Assembly (NCBI GenBank): GCA_947369085.1 | Contig: CANBJR010000014.1 | Location: 1 to 54,307 of the forward strand | From: an uncultured Clostridia bacterium | Lineage (GTDB): Bacteria > Bacillota > Clostridia > Oscillospirales > Acutalibacteraceae | DNA: 54,307 nucleotides | Direction of reading: 5' to 3' | Shown here: positions 27,000 through 35,602 of the stretch, piece after piece | Numbering within the stretch: position 1 is the stretch's first letter | Layout: every line of letters starts with the position of its first letter | Notes under the pieces: model-generated | Seen by the model: the letters and a program-made list of their open reading frames with translations, nothing else | What the model was told of the DNA's origin: nothing | Databases searched by the model: none | Made by a program: the position numbers and the translations under genes

Positions 27000-27533
27000 T
27001 TAAACGGGAATGATTGCGTTGAAAACAAGTACAGAGCATACTCCGCAGACAAATCCGAGCAAAACACCGCATACAACGTCGGTTAGGTAGTGCACACGCA
27101 GATAAATTCTTGAAAAGCCAATCAAGGCTGCAAGCAACAAAATCGGTACGAATGTTATCAACCTGCACCTTAGAAGAGTAACTCCCACAACGGCAAAAGA
27201 GGCTGTTGTGTGTCCCGACGGGAATGAGTAAAACCTCGGTCTGTTAATAAGCTGTTCTTCATCGCCCAATCTGTGGCAAGGTCGGACGCGTTTGACAATG
27301 TGTTTTAAAATCATCTCGCCCATAATATGGGCAATTGCAAGACCAAAAACAATATTCAGTCCGGTAAGCCGCCAATCGGGGCGAACGAGGAACGGTATAC
27401 ATATAGCCCACCAGACAAGTCCAAGGTTGCCTGCACGTGATGCAAAAATCATAATTCTATTGAGCGCAGGCTTATGAATTTTGCCGATGCGTTCAAGAAC
27501 TCTGTTGTCAATGTTCTGAATTCTGCCAAACAT
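27000..27533 (-). CDS. PAP2-family membrane phosphatase
   Basis: Membrane-bound phosphatase acting on phospholipid or isoprenoid phosphates such as undecaprenyl-PP or phosphatidate. Start at ATG 27533 with GGGAG 8 nt upstream; 177 aa. All three catalytic motifs are intact: KHIVKRVRP (KX6RP), PSGHTTA (PSGH) and SRIYLRVHYLTD (SRX5HX3D). Four to five membrane helices are predicted by eye. Located between spoVAD and sigG, so a role in spore envelope or peptidoglycan lipid recycling is plausible; the substrate cannot be read from sequence. Confidence 0.9.
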   Translation of the reverse strand: MFGRIQNIDNRVLERIGKIHKPALNRIMIFASRAGNLGLVWWAICIPFLVRPDWRLTGLNIVFGLAIAHIMGEMILKHIVKRVRPCHRLGDEEQLINRPRFYSFPSGHTTASFAVVGVTLLRCRLITFVPILLLAALIGFSRIYLRVHYLTDVVCGVLLGFVCGVCSVLVFNAIIPV

Positions 27534-27655
27534 AAACACAACTCCCATTTTATTTTGCCTAAAATTCTATATAACGTAAAGACATATTTACAAATTTACA
27601 TTAGTGTTTATATTATAGCATACGAAAACTGATTTGAACAGATGTTTTTTAAAAT

Positions 27656-28666
27656 TTATCTGTTTTTTACATTTACAAGATGTGCAATTGATGGAATTGT
27701 TGCACCTTGACCGCAGGTTGTCGGGCTCATAAGCGCCCCGGTAGCCATAAACAGAATATTGCTGTAGATTCCTTGATTCAAGTCGCTTAGAATTTTTGAG
27801 CAAAAAACCGATGCCGCACATCCGCATCCCGAGCCGCCTGCGTGAACATCCTGCTTATCTCTGTCAAAAATCATAAGTCCGCAGTCATTGTGTCTGCTGC
27901 GTATGTCAATATCTTCAAGCAAAAGAAGGTCATAAAGCGATTTACTGCCGACTTCTCCCAAGTCGCCTGTTAATATAAGGTCGTAGTCACGTGGGGAAGT
28001 GCCCGTATCGTCAAAATAATTTTTCAGAGTTTGCGCTGCCGCAGGCGCCATGGCAGCGCCCATATTGTTGGCGTCCTTAACGCCGAGGTCAACGATTCTT
28101 CCCACAGTTGCCCTTGCAACGCAGGGACCCTTTTTTGCGTTTTTCAAAACACAGCTTCCCGAGCCGGTTACTGTCCACTGTGCTGTTGGAGTGCGCACAC
28201 CACCGTATTCAAGAGGAAATCTGTATTGCCTTTCGGCAGAGCAGAAATGTGACGAGGTTACGCACATAGACGTATGCGCCGCTCCGCTTTCTACAAAAAC
28301 AGATGCCATAATCAACCCCTGCGCCATAGTTGAGCAGGCACCGTATTGACCGAGATAGGGAATATCAAAGTCAATCAGACCGTAGCTTGAGCCTACACAC
28401 TGATTAAGCAAATCACCTGCAAAAATGCAGTCCACTTCGTCTGCTTTTATTTTTGCCTTTGTAAGCGCCATAGTTACCGCCTCGGACTGAAAACGGCTTT
28501 CAGCCTGTTCATAGGTGTCAAGTCCGTCATAGCTGTCGTAGATGATTTTGTCAAAAGCTTTGCCAAGCGGCCCTTTTGATTCAAGCTTTCCTGCAACGGA
28601 AGCAAACCCCACGATTGAGGGCATTTCTTCAAATCCTATTGTATGTCCGCCTATTCTTCTTATCAT
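27656..28666 (-). CDS. spoVAD: Stage V sporulation protein SpoVAD
   Basis: Part of the SpoVA complex that moves dipicolinic acid into the forespore; SpoVAD binds DPA and has a thiolase-like fold. 336 aa, normal. Recognisable segments: PSIVGFASVAGKLESKGPLG, CIFAGDLLNQC, LGQYGACSTMAQG, SSHFCSAERQYRFPLEYG, LILTGDLGEVG and GSGCGCAASVF. Start at ATG 28666 with GGGAG 8 nt upstream, but that site lies in the right arm of the upstream terminator. Normal partners spoVAC and spoVAE(b) are not adjacent. Confidence 0.95.
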   Translation of the reverse strand: MIRRIGGHTIGFEEMPSIVGFASVAGKLESKGPLGKAFDKIIYDSYDGLDTYEQAESRFQSEAVTMALTKAKIKADEVDCIFAGDLLNQCVGSSYGLIDFDIPYLGQYGACSTMAQGLIMASVFVESGAAHTSMCVTSSHFCSAERQYRFPLEYGGVRTPTAQWTVTGSGSCVLKNAKKGPCVARATVGRIVDLGVKDANNMGAAMAPAAAQTLKNYFDDTGTSPRDYDLILTGDLGEVGSKSLYDLLLLEDIDIRSRHNDCGLMIFDRDKQDVHAGGSGCGCAASVFCSKILSDLNQGIYSNILFMATGALMSPTTCGQGATIPSIAHLVNVKNR

Positions 28667-28668
28667 AC

Positions 28669-28711
28669 AAAAACTCCCTTTCGCTTTTATTATCTGCGAA
28701 AGGGAGTTTTT
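28669..28711 (-). terminator. Terminator whose 3' arm carries the spoVAD ribosome site
   Basis: Perfect 16-bp stem between GCGAAAGGGAGTTTTT-type arms (28669-28684 and 28696-28711), 11-nt loop, T run on the minus strand. It ends the VanW-type gene transcript (stop 28724). The arm nearer spoVAD contains its AAAGGGAG Shine-Dalgarno, which would be hidden in any readthrough RNA. A weak SigG-like -10 (GATAATA, minus strand of 28688-28694) sits in the loop. Confidence 0.85.
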
Positions 28712-28723
28712 TATTAAAAATTT

Positions 28724-30436
28724 TTATAAATTTTCGCTTGATTCCGGTGCGTCCGTAGGGTCAGGCTCGGGGTCTGTAGCAGGTGCAGGCGGTTCGGTAG
28801 GCGGTTCTGTGGGAGCCTCAGTCGGCTTTGGCTTTGGTGCAGAAGAACTGCTCTGCGGTTTGCTGCTTGAAGAAGAATTGTTGTTATTGCCTGATGAGCT
28901 GTGTGAGCTTTCATTTTCACTGCTTTCGGGTTTTGTTTCTTCATTCAAGTTGTCAACATTTGTATCAACTGCGTTGCTGTCACTGTCAGCACCAATAAAT
29001 ACATATCCGTGGTCGCTGTCGTATGTAGAAGAACCGAGAGATTCACGGTCAACCTCTTTGCCGTCTTTGTAGTAAACTCTCCAAGCCTTTACAGTATAGC
29101 TTGAACCGCCTTTGTCGGTAATTTCGTTATGAGTTTTGATTTCGTCATAGGACGAATCCTTTACGCCCCAAACAGAAACATATAGTGTGCGGTCAACAAG
29201 TTTACATTCCATAAACATCTGATAATCAGTCGGGTTTGAAAGCTTTAAGTCAAGTCGGGGATAGTCGATTGTAGCGTCAAGACCTGTAGGAACGTAAGAC
29301 GACGCCCATTTGTGGCAGTAGCGTTCCTCAACGTCCATATTTGCTCTTATAGCGGCATTGTAGATTGTTGAGCTTGACTGGCAGATTCCGCCGCCAATTC
29401 CGCTTGTGAGCTCGCCGTTTGAAATAACTCCGGCTGATTTATATCCGTTTGATTCAAGATTTGAGTCGCCTGTGCATTTGTTAAATGACCAAGTAGCACC
29501 CGGCTCAATAACAGAACCATTGCATGCCGCAAGCGAAACTCTCATATTTTCCGTTCCATTTTCGGAGTTTGTAGAAACAGTTTCATATGAAGAAAGCTTT
29601 TTGATGTTCTTCTTGAGGTCGTCAATTTGTATTTTTGCGTCAACGGTTTCTACATCAGCGATAATTCTGTTTTCATCAGCATTTTGAAGAACAGCGGTTT
29701 TAAGCTGGTCTGATAAATCATCGGCGTTGAGCTTTCTGCCTTTTTCGGATTCTGCGTATTCAAAACGATTTTTGGAATACGGTGTAAATTTTGAAACGTA
29801 GGCATTTTTAGGCTTGCGATTGGTTGATTCTTCAATTTTTTTAGTGTTTTTTTCAATAGAGTCAACCGTGACCGTAGCAGTGATTTCATATGTTTTGCTT
29901 TCAGCCGTATGGTCACCCGAAGGGTTGAGAGTATCATTTTTTATGTTGCTCAAAACAGTATCAATGTCAAAGGTGTATTCAAAGTCAGACTGAGTAAGCG
30001 TTGTAACGTCGCCGTCAGCATCTACAGAAATTGAAATCGGCTTTATAAAACTTTCCTTTTTTGATTCAAGCAGTTTTTTTGCTTCTTCCATAGTTTTGCC
30101 TGAAATTGAAATTCCCGAAACCGCAGTTCCGTCTTTAAACACAAAAGCGCTGCTTTCCGCAACAGGGGCGCTGAACATTCCGCTTTGGAACAGGCAAAAT
30201 CCTGTTACACCGAGTGCAACAACAACCGCTGCGGCAACAGAAGAAATAATAATTGCTTTTTTCTTGTTGTTTTTATTATTCGGTTCATTTGATTTTTTGG
30301 TTTTTTTCTCCGATTTGGATATATGCTTTTTCTTTGTCGACTGTGCAGGCGCAGCCTTGCCGCTTGAAATGTCAACAAGACCTTCGTCCAAAACGAGATA
30401 ATCGTTATATGAATCATTATGTGAATTTTTATTCAA
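28724..30436 (-). CDS. VanW-family envelope protein with YoaR-type domain
   Basis: 570 aa from TTG 30436, which has GAGGTGAG a proper distance upstream; a GTG at 30445 overlaps that site. Cytoplasmic Lys-rich N-terminus (~1-60), one membrane helix (~64-86, AIIISSVAAAVVVALGVTGFCLF), a peptidoglycan-binding-4/YoaR-like domain (~95-250), the VanW domain (~295-410: VSLAACNGSVIEPGATWSFN, GGGICQSSSTIYNAAI), then a Ser/Asn/Pro/Thr/Glu-rich tail (~490-570). VanW proteins are found with glycopeptide resistance genes but also alone in Clostridia, where their function is unclear. No van genes are near. It should face outward at the wall. Confidence 0.85.
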   Translation of the reverse strand: MNKNSHNDSYNDYLVLDEGLVDISSGKAAPAQSTKKKHISKSEKKTKKSNEPNNKNNKKKAIIISSVAAAVVVALGVTGFCLFQSGMFSAPVAESSAFVFKDGTAVSGISISGKTMEEAKKLLESKKESFIKPISISVDADGDVTTLTQSDFEYTFDIDTVLSNIKNDTLNPSGDHTAESKTYEITATVTVDSIEKNTKKIEESTNRKPKNAYVSKFTPYSKNRFEYAESEKGRKLNADDLSDQLKTAVLQNADENRIIADVETVDAKIQIDDLKKNIKKLSSYETVSTNSENGTENMRVSLAACNGSVIEPGATWSFNKCTGDSNLESNGYKSAGVISNGELTSGIGGGICQSSSTIYNAAIRANMDVEERYCHKWASSYVPTGLDATIDYPRLDLKLSNPTDYQMFMECKLVDRTLYVSVWGVKDSSYDEIKTHNEITDKGGSSYTVKAWRVYYKDGKEVDRESLGSSTYDSDHGYVFIGADSDSNAVDTNVDNLNEETKPESSENESSHSSSGNNNNSSSSSKPQSSSSAPKPKPTEAPTEPPTEPPAPATDPEPDPTDAPESSENL

Positions 30437-30600
30437 ATATCTCACCTCAGAAATATATGCAAATATTGTTAATAATTTTATTATTTGGTTACAGAATACA
30501 TTGTACTATAAAGTGCAGTAAAAATAAAGTGGTAAAATACAAATATTAAAAAATTTTTTTATCAATTTTTTGTTTAATATAAAAGCAAAAATGAGTAAAT

Positions 30601-30641
30601 GTTTTAAAATTAACTGTTTTAAAATTAACTGTTTTAAAAAC
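30601..30641. repeat. Tandem 15-bp repeat (2.7 copies)
   Basis: GTTTTAAAATTAACT at 30601-30615 and 30616-30630, then GTTTTAAAAACT. It is in the 390-bp divergent gap between the VanW-type gene and the glycosyltransferase gene. The rest of 30446-30836 is AT-rich with no supportable gene. Confidence 0.7.
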
Positions 30642-30734
30642 TGCTTCAATCTTATATTTAACGTTTATAACCAAGATTGCGGAATAAATACGCAATACAA
30701 TACAATCACCATGTGAACAAAGTGAAAATAACGG

Positions 30735-30762
30735 TTGAAATTCTTGTAAATATAAGTATAAT
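30735..30762 (+). promoter_or_regulatory. Sigma-A promoter for the glycosyltransferase-serpin pair
   Basis: TTGAAA (30735-30740), 16-bp spacer, TATAAT (30757-30762), about 75 bp before the start at 30837. Confidence 0.65.
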
Positions 30763-30836
30763 AAACATATACTGGTTGAATTTTATAAGAAATATAAGGG
30801 TAATATTATTTTGCCCTTAATATTTGGAGAAGCAAT

Positions 30837-31961
30837 ATGAAAATTCTTATACTTACCGCTTCAACAGGCGGCGGTCATAAGCGTGCCGCTGCCGCGCTTG
30901 AAACAAAAATAAAGTCGTTAGACCCCGAAACAGAGGTCAAGGTGGTTGACGCAATGAAAGCAATCGGCAAGGTGTATGACAAAACCGTATGCGGCGGTTA
31001 TCATTTTATGGCTACGAAAATTCCTAAGGTTTACGGAAAATGCTACAAAATTACCGACAGAAAAAATCTTATGTATAAGGCGGTTATGCGTTCAAACACA
31101 ATGATGTCGAATAAACTGCTTGAAACAATAAACGATTTTCACCCCGATATTGTAATCATCTGTCATCCGTTTGTTACAACGATGATTTCAAAGCTGCGCC
31201 GTCAAAGGAAAATTGATGTAAAGGCAATCAGCATCATAACTGATTATGACGCTCACCGCACGTACATTGTTCCGAAAATTGAGGCATATGTGCTTGCTCA
31301 GCCGCAGATGGCGAAAAAGCTTATTGATGAATACGGAGTTGACGAAAGCATAATTTATCCGCTTGGGATTCCGATTTTTGACAGCTTTACAGAGCCGTTT
31401 GACAAGGAAGAAATCTGCAAAAGAGAGGGACTTGACCCAAATGTCCCCACAGTGCTGCTTATGGCGGGGTCGTTTGGCGTTACAAGCGTTCTTGAGTTTT
31501 ACAAAAAACTTGCTCAAAAGAGCAAAAATATTCAGTTCATTGTAATTACGGGCCGCAATATAAAGCTTTTCGGTCACCTTGAAAAGCTTGTTGATGAAAT
31601 GGGTATGCAGGATAATACTAAGTTGCTTTACTTTGTTAAAAATGTTCAGGATTATATGCATATTTCCGATTTGATAGTAACAAAGCCCGGAGGACTTACC
31701 GTTACCGAAAGCCTTGCCTGCGGACTTCCAATGGCTATTTACAGTGCTTTCCCGGGGCAGGAGCGTGATAATGCAGATTATCTGGTCAGTCAGAAAGCGG
31801 CTGTATTGCTTGACCAAAAAAACGGAGCAGATATGATTATTGAGCTTCTTAACTCATCGGAAAAGCTTGATGAAATGAAGAAAAAATGCAGCGAGCTTTC
31901 AATGGCTGACTCTGCGGAAAATATATTCAGACTTGCACAGAAAATTTGTGCGCGGGACTAA
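30837..31961 (+). CDS. MGDG-synthase/UgtP-type glycosyltransferase (GT28)
   Basis: Predicted to add sugar to diacylglycerol, or a similar lipid, at the inner membrane face using a UDP-sugar. 374 aa, GT-B fold. N-terminal MGDG synthase domain: ILTASTGGGHKRAAAAL (~4-20, glycine loop), HPDIVIICHPFVTTMI, ITDYDAHRTYIVPKIEAYVLAQ. C-terminal nucleotide-sugar domain: VLLMAGSFGV, VKNVQDYMHISDLIVTKPGGLTVTESLACGLPM (~262-295). Ribosome site GGAG 8 nt upstream. The serpin gene follows after 33 bp. MurG is a relative, but the N-terminal layout is that of UgtP. Confidence 0.88.
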   Translation: MKILILTASTGGGHKRAAAALETKIKSLDPETEVKVVDAMKAIGKVYDKTVCGGYHFMATKIPKVYGKCYKITDRKNLMYKAVMRSNTMMSNKLLETINDFHPDIVIICHPFVTTMISKLRRQRKIDVKAISIITDYDAHRTYIVPKIEAYVLAQPQMAKKLIDEYGVDESIIYPLGIPIFDSFTEPFDKEEICKREGLDPNVPTVLLMAGSFGVTSVLEFYKKLAQKSKNIQFIVITGRNIKLFGHLEKLVDEMGMQDNTKLLYFVKNVQDYMHISDLIVTKPGGLTVTESLACGLPMAIYSAFPGQERDNADYLVSQKAAVLLDQKNGADMIIELLNSSEKLDEMKKKCSELSMADSAENIFRLAQKICARD

Positions 31962-31994
31962 AAGAATTTTATCCACGGAAAGGAAACAAAACTA

Positions 31995-33332
31995 ATGAAA
32001 AAAACAATTGCCTTGCTGATGTGTTTCACTTTAGCAGTATGCACGCTTTGTGCCTGCGGTGATCCGACAAACTTTTCGGACAAAGAAACGTTGTCAAACG
32101 ATTATACAAGGAGTACCGACCCTGCCGAGAATTATAACTACAATGACGGCGCAACATCTGCGCCAATGTCATATAACGTGTATTCAAGCTCAATTGCAAA
32201 TTTTGAATTAAGAATGTTTCGCAATTATTACTCGCAGAAAGCTGACAAAACAAAGTCATCCGTTTTTGCGCCTGCCGGCGCAGCACTCCAGCTTTCTCTT
32301 CTTGCAAACGGTGCAACGGGTAATACTCAGGACGAAATAAGGCAGGCTATCGGCAAAGACCTGACTGTTGAAAATATAAATCAATGTTCATCATATTTTA
32401 AAAGCCGTATGGAGGCTGTAAGCAAATCGGGCAGCGGAGAGGTTGACGAGCTTTCGGGCAAGAAAGAGGAGAAAAGCAAAAGCGAGTATGTGAGCTTTGG
32501 GCTTGACCTTTTCTTTAACGATACATCTGATGTAAAAACAAGCTTTTTGCAGACCAACGCAAGCTACTTTGGAAATGATGTGTATCGCTTTTTGTTCTCT
32601 GATGAAAATTCCGTTTCAAAGGTAAACAAGAGTTTTACTGATTTTACATCAAACAATTTGTTTGAAAGTTTGAATGAAAAAGACAGCTTGTTTTTGGTAA
32701 ATGCCTGTGATATGAGTGACTTGTGGCTTGATAATTACAGCAAAAGCGACATTGAAAAGGGCACGTTTAAGTCGAACAGCGGTGATAAAAGCGTAAACTT
32801 TATGACCTCCAACGAGTCGCCAATAAAAACCGATAAGGCGCAGGGAATTATAAAGTATACAAGCAAAAATCCTCTAAAGCTTATGATTGTTATGCCAAAT
32901 GAGGGAGTGTCGCTTGATGAGTACGTTTCCGACTTTAATTATACAGAGTTTTCCAACCTTTTAGACAGCTTCGATTTTACCAAAAAGGTTAAGGCGCAAA
33001 TTCCCGAATTTTCAATTGCTTCCGATGAAAAACCACAGGCGCTTTCTGAAATTCTTGCAGACAGCGGTTTGTACACGCTGTTTACCGACGATGCGTTGTT
33101 CAAGAATATTACGCATACGGATAATTTTATGCTCAATGAGATTTACGAGGTAACTCCCGAAATTACCGTTAACGCTTCGGGTATTAACAGCGATTCTAAG
33201 ATTGTTGACAAGCGTGTCAAAGAACTTGAAGAAACTAAAGATACCATTAGATTTGACCGCCCGTTTATCTTTTTGCTGATTGACAACGAAAGCAGTATTC
33301 CCGTTTATATCGGAACGGTTGACAATATTTGA
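31995..33332 (+). CDS. Serpin-family lipoprotein with unusual reactive loop
   Basis: 445 aa. Lipoprotein signal with lipobox LCAC (Cys ~21). A serpin fold follows: SSVFAPAGAALQLSLLANGATGNTQDEI (helix B region), LFLVNACDMSDLWLDNYSKSDIEKGTF (strand 3A), MTSN, LMIVMPNEGVSLDEY, and the C-terminal FDRPFIFLLIDNESSIPVYIGTVDN. The hinge of the reactive loop, normally EEGTEAAAAT, is PEITVNASG (~388-396), and the loop to FDRPF is long and Lys/Glu-rich (VDKRVKELEETKD). So inhibition by loop insertion is doubtful. An insertion around ~150-165 is Lys/Glu/Ser-rich. Would sit on the cell surface, possibly facing host or rival proteases. Confidence 0.88.
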   Translation: MKKTIALLMCFTLAVCTLCACGDPTNFSDKETLSNDYTRSTDPAENYNYNDGATSAPMSYNVYSSSIANFELRMFRNYYSQKADKTKSSVFAPAGAALQLSLLANGATGNTQDEIRQAIGKDLTVENINQCSSYFKSRMEAVSKSGSGEVDELSGKKEEKSKSEYVSFGLDLFFNDTSDVKTSFLQTNASYFGNDVYRFLFSDENSVSKVNKSFTDFTSNNLFESLNEKDSLFLVNACDMSDLWLDNYSKSDIEKGTFKSNSGDKSVNFMTSNESPIKTDKAQGIIKYTSKNPLKLMIVMPNEGVSLDEYVSDFNYTEFSNLLDSFDFTKKVKAQIPEFSIASDEKPQALSEILADSGLYTLFTDDALFKNITHTDNFMLNEIYEVTPEITVNASGINSDSKIVDKRVKELEETKDTIRFDRPFIFLLIDNESSIPVYIGTVDNI

Positions 33333-33346
33333 TTAAAACATAAATT

Positions 33347-33380
33347 AAGCTCGGACTTAGCAGTGTGCCAGTTCGAGCTT
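33347..33380. terminator. Terminator after the serpin gene
   Basis: AAGCTCGGACT (33347-33357) and AGTTCGAGCTT (33370-33380), 10 of 11 paired, followed by TTGTTTATTT on the plus strand. Confidence 0.75.
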
Positions 33381-33468
33381 TTGTTTATTTATAGCGTTTT
33401 AGTTTATAAAGTTGCCGTGTTATATAACTTATCCGAATTAAAGCTTTGTGCTTAAAACCGTAATGTAA

Positions 33469-33693
33469 TTACTTGTTTTCGTCCTTTTTGGAATAAGCCT
33501 GCTTAAAAGGAACAATCTCGCCATTTTTCTCTTTTACGCTTACGTTGTCAAGTGTTTTGTCAAATTGTGTTCGGATTTCTCCGAGATAAATTTTATACAG
33601 CTTTTTCTGTTCAGCCTGTTCGTCAGGAGTAAGTCCCTGTTCACGCTTTTTCTTAGCAAGTTCGTTAATTCTGTTAAGCAAATTCTTATCCAT
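33469..33693 (-). CDS. DUF896 (YnzC-like) small protein
   Basis: 74 aa, short and charged, mostly helical: LLNRINELAKKKREQGLTPDEQAEQKKLYKIYLGEIRTQFDKTLDNVSV. This matches the UPF0291/DUF896 family, which includes the Bacillus subtilis SOS-induced protein YnzC; family function is unclear. Ribosome site AGGT about 9 nt upstream (minus strand). It stands alone, between the serpin and proS genes, on the opposite strand. Confidence 0.88.
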   Translation of the reverse strand: MDKNLLNRINELAKKKREQGLTPDEQAEQKKLYKIYLGEIRTQFDKTLDNVSVKEKNGEIVPFKQAYSKKDENK

Positions 33694-33768
33694 AATAGTA
33701 CCTCGCTTTTTTCTTTACATAATCATATCACAAAATAAATTATATTGCAATAAATTCAATTTTGTATA

Positions 33769-33796
33769 TTGCGTGAGTTGGTTTTTGATATATAAT
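33769..33796 (+). promoter_or_regulatory. Sigma-A promoter candidate before a 37-codon open frame
   Basis: TTGCGT (33769-33774), 16-bp spacer, TATAAT (33791-33796). It would start a transcript just before the small open frame at 33829, or a leader or small RNA. Confidence 0.5.
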
Positions 33797-33828
33797 ATAG
33801 ATAAGTAAAAAATATCGGATGGTTAATT

Positions 33829-33942
33829 ATGGAAAATTTCAGATCGCTAAATCCCTCAAATTTTAAATCGTTTTGCCGCACCCATCAAAAACGATTAAGG
33901 CGCGGACTTTCTGATTTTTATTACAATTATTCTCAAGCATAA
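33829..33942 (+). CDS. Small basic peptide candidate (37 aa)
   Basis: ATG at 33829 to TAA at 33940-33942. The peptide starts MENFRSLNPSN, contains a basic stretch (HQKRLRRGLSD) and ends YNYSQA. A possible ribosome site GGATGG lies 6 nt upstream, and a sigma-A promoter lies ~33 bp upstream of the start. It has no family I recognise. Chance cannot be excluded in an AT-rich gap. Confidence 0.3.
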   Translation: MENFRSLNPSNFKSFCRTHQKRLRRGLSDFYYNYSQA

Positions 33943-33946
33943 ATAC

Positions 33947-33974
33947 TTGAAAAAATTTTAATATATTGTATAAT
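33947..33974 (+). promoter_or_regulatory. proS promoter
   Basis: TTGAAA (33947-33952), 16-bp spacer, TATAAT (33969-33974), about 50 bp upstream of the proS start. No T-box leader is visible in the short gap. Confidence 0.7.
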
Positions 33975-34025
33975 AGAAATGTTATGATAATTATTTGTAC
34001 AATTCATACACGGAGGTAAACAGTT

Positions 34026-35465
34026 ATGGCAGAGAAAAAGAAAATGGTAGAAGCCATTACAAGCAGAGATGAAGACTTTGCAAAATGGTATACCGACATT
34101 GTAAAAAAGGCGGAGCTTGTTGATTACTCAAATGTCAAGGGATGTATGGTAATCAGACCTTACGGCTATGCAATCTGGGAAAATATACAGGCTGATCTTG
34201 ACCGCAGATTTAAGGAAACAGGTCACGAGAATGTCTATATGCCAATGTTTATCCCCGAAAGCTTGCTTCAAAAAGAAAAAGACCATGTTGAGGGCTTTGC
34301 TCCCGAATGTGCATGGGTAACTGTCGGTGGTCAGGAAAAGCTTACGGAGCGTCTTGCTGTTCGCCCGACTTCCGAAACACTTTTTTGCGAACATTATAAG
34401 AAGATAATAAATACATACCGTGATTTGCCTAAGCTCTACAATCAGTGGTGCAGTGTTGTAAGATGGGAAAAGACAACACGTCCGTTTTTGCGTACTTCCG
34501 AGTTCTTGTGGCAGGAAGGTCACACAATGCACGAAACCGAGGAAGAGGCAAGAGAAGAAACACTGCGTATGCTCCACGTTTACGAGAGCTTTTACAGAGA
34601 AACACTTGCAATTCCGGCTGTAATCGGCAGAAAGACCGAAAAGGAAAAATTTGCAGGTGCAGAGGAAACATATACAATTGAGCCGATGATGCACAACGGT
34701 GTTGCTTTGCAGGGCGGTACCTCGCACTACTTCGGTGACGGTTTTGCCAAAAGCTTTGGCATAACATACACAGGCAAGGACAATAAGCTTCATTATCCGC
34801 ATCAGACTTCGTGGGGTGTATCAACAAGAATGATTGGTGCGTTAATAATGGTGCACAGCGACGATGACGGACTTGTGCTTCCGCCTAAGATTTCTCCGAT
34901 TCAGGTAGCGGTAATCCCCGTTGCACAGCATAAAGAGGGCGTGCTTGAAAAGGCAAACGAGCTTAAAGCAGAGCTTGCAAAGAAGTTTAGAGTTAAGCTT
35001 GACGATTCCGATCACGCTCCCGGCTGGAAGTTTGCTGAGTACGAAATGAAGGGCGTGCCTGTAAGAGTTGAGATCGGTCCTAAGGATATTGAGAAAAACC
35101 AGTGTGTAGTCGTAAGACGTGACACAAGAGAAAAAGCTTTTGTTCCGCTTACAGAGCTTTCTGCATTTGTTGAAAATCTTATGGAAGATATTCACAATGA
35201 TATGTATGAGCGTGCGCTAAAAAATACTCAGGAAAAGACCTTTACCGCAACAAGCTACGACGAGTTTATCGACATTGCAAAGAATCACCCCGGTTTTATC
35301 AAGGCTATGTGGTGCGGCGACAGCGAGTGCGAAGAGAAGCTCAAAGATGTTACGGGCGGAGTAAAAAGCAGATGTATTCCGTTTGAGGAGGAACATCTTT
35401 CGGATACCTGCGTATGCTGCGGAAAGCCTGCAAAGCATATGGTATACTGGGGCAAACAGTACTAA
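34026..35465 (+). CDS. proS: Prolyl-tRNA synthetase (short, eukaryote/archaeal-like type)
   Basis: Charges tRNA-Pro with proline using ATP. 479 aa with no central editing insertion, so it is the ProS type 3 form. Class II motifs: [25 protein letters not shown] (~150-175) and [25 protein letters not shown] (~258-282). The anticodon-binding domain and the C-terminal extension with SRCIPFEE and [18 protein letters not shown] (Cys pair, C-terminal Tyr) follow. Ribosome site GGAGG 8 nt upstream. Confidence 0.96.
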   Translation: MAEKKKMVEAITSRDEDFAKWYTDIVKKAELVDYSNVKGCMVIRPYGYAIWENIQADLDRRFKETGHENVYMPMFIPESLLQKEKDHVEGFAPECAWVTVGGQEKLTERLAVRPTSETLFCEHYKKIINTYRDLPKLYNQWCSVVRWEKTTRPFLRTSEFLWQEGHTMHETEEEAREETLRMLHVYESFYRETLAIPAVIGRKTEKEKFAGAEETYTIEPMMHNGVALQGGTSHYFGDGFAKSFGITYTGKDNKLHYPHQTSWGVSTRMIGALIMVHSDDDGLVLPPKISPIQVAVIPVAQHKEGVLEKANELKAELAKKFRVKLDDSDHAPGWKFAEYEMKGVPVRVEIGPKDIEKNQCVVVRRDTREKAFVPLTELSAFVENLMEDIHNDMYERALKNTQEKTFTATSYDEFIDIAKNHPGFIKAMWCGDSECEEKLKDVTGGVKSRCIPFEEEHLSDTCVCCGKPAKHMVYWGKQY

Positions 35466-35468
35466 TTT

Positions 35469-35563
35469 ACAATTAACAATTGCGGTGGCAGCTTTATTGA
35501 TACATTAGTTATCAGGTTTTGAGTATATAGCAAACTTTGGTACTAAATTTAATTGTTAATTGT
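35469..35563. repeat. 13-bp inverted repeat between proS and metA
   Basis: ACAATTAACAATT (35469-35481) and its exact complement AATTGTTAATTGT (35551-35563), 69 bp apart, then another TAATTGTTAA at 35571-35580. The GCGGTGGCA at 35482-35490 is too far from a full T-box layout to name as one. It could be a small mobile remnant or leader structure. Confidence 0.4.
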
Positions 35564-35602
35564 TCTTTGATAATTGTTAAATTTTTATAGGGTGGTGAGA
35601 AA

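Noticed and set aside
28724..30436. Vancomycin resistance operon
   Set aside because: Only a VanW-family protein is present, with no vanA/B, vanH, vanX or two-component genes.
30601..30641. CRISPR array
   Set aside because: Repeats are head-to-tail 15-mers without spacers and no cas genes are present.
35482..35602. T-box riboswitch before metA
   Set aside because: Only a GGTGGCA fragment resembles the T-box; the stem I, specifier loop and antiterminator layout are not visible.
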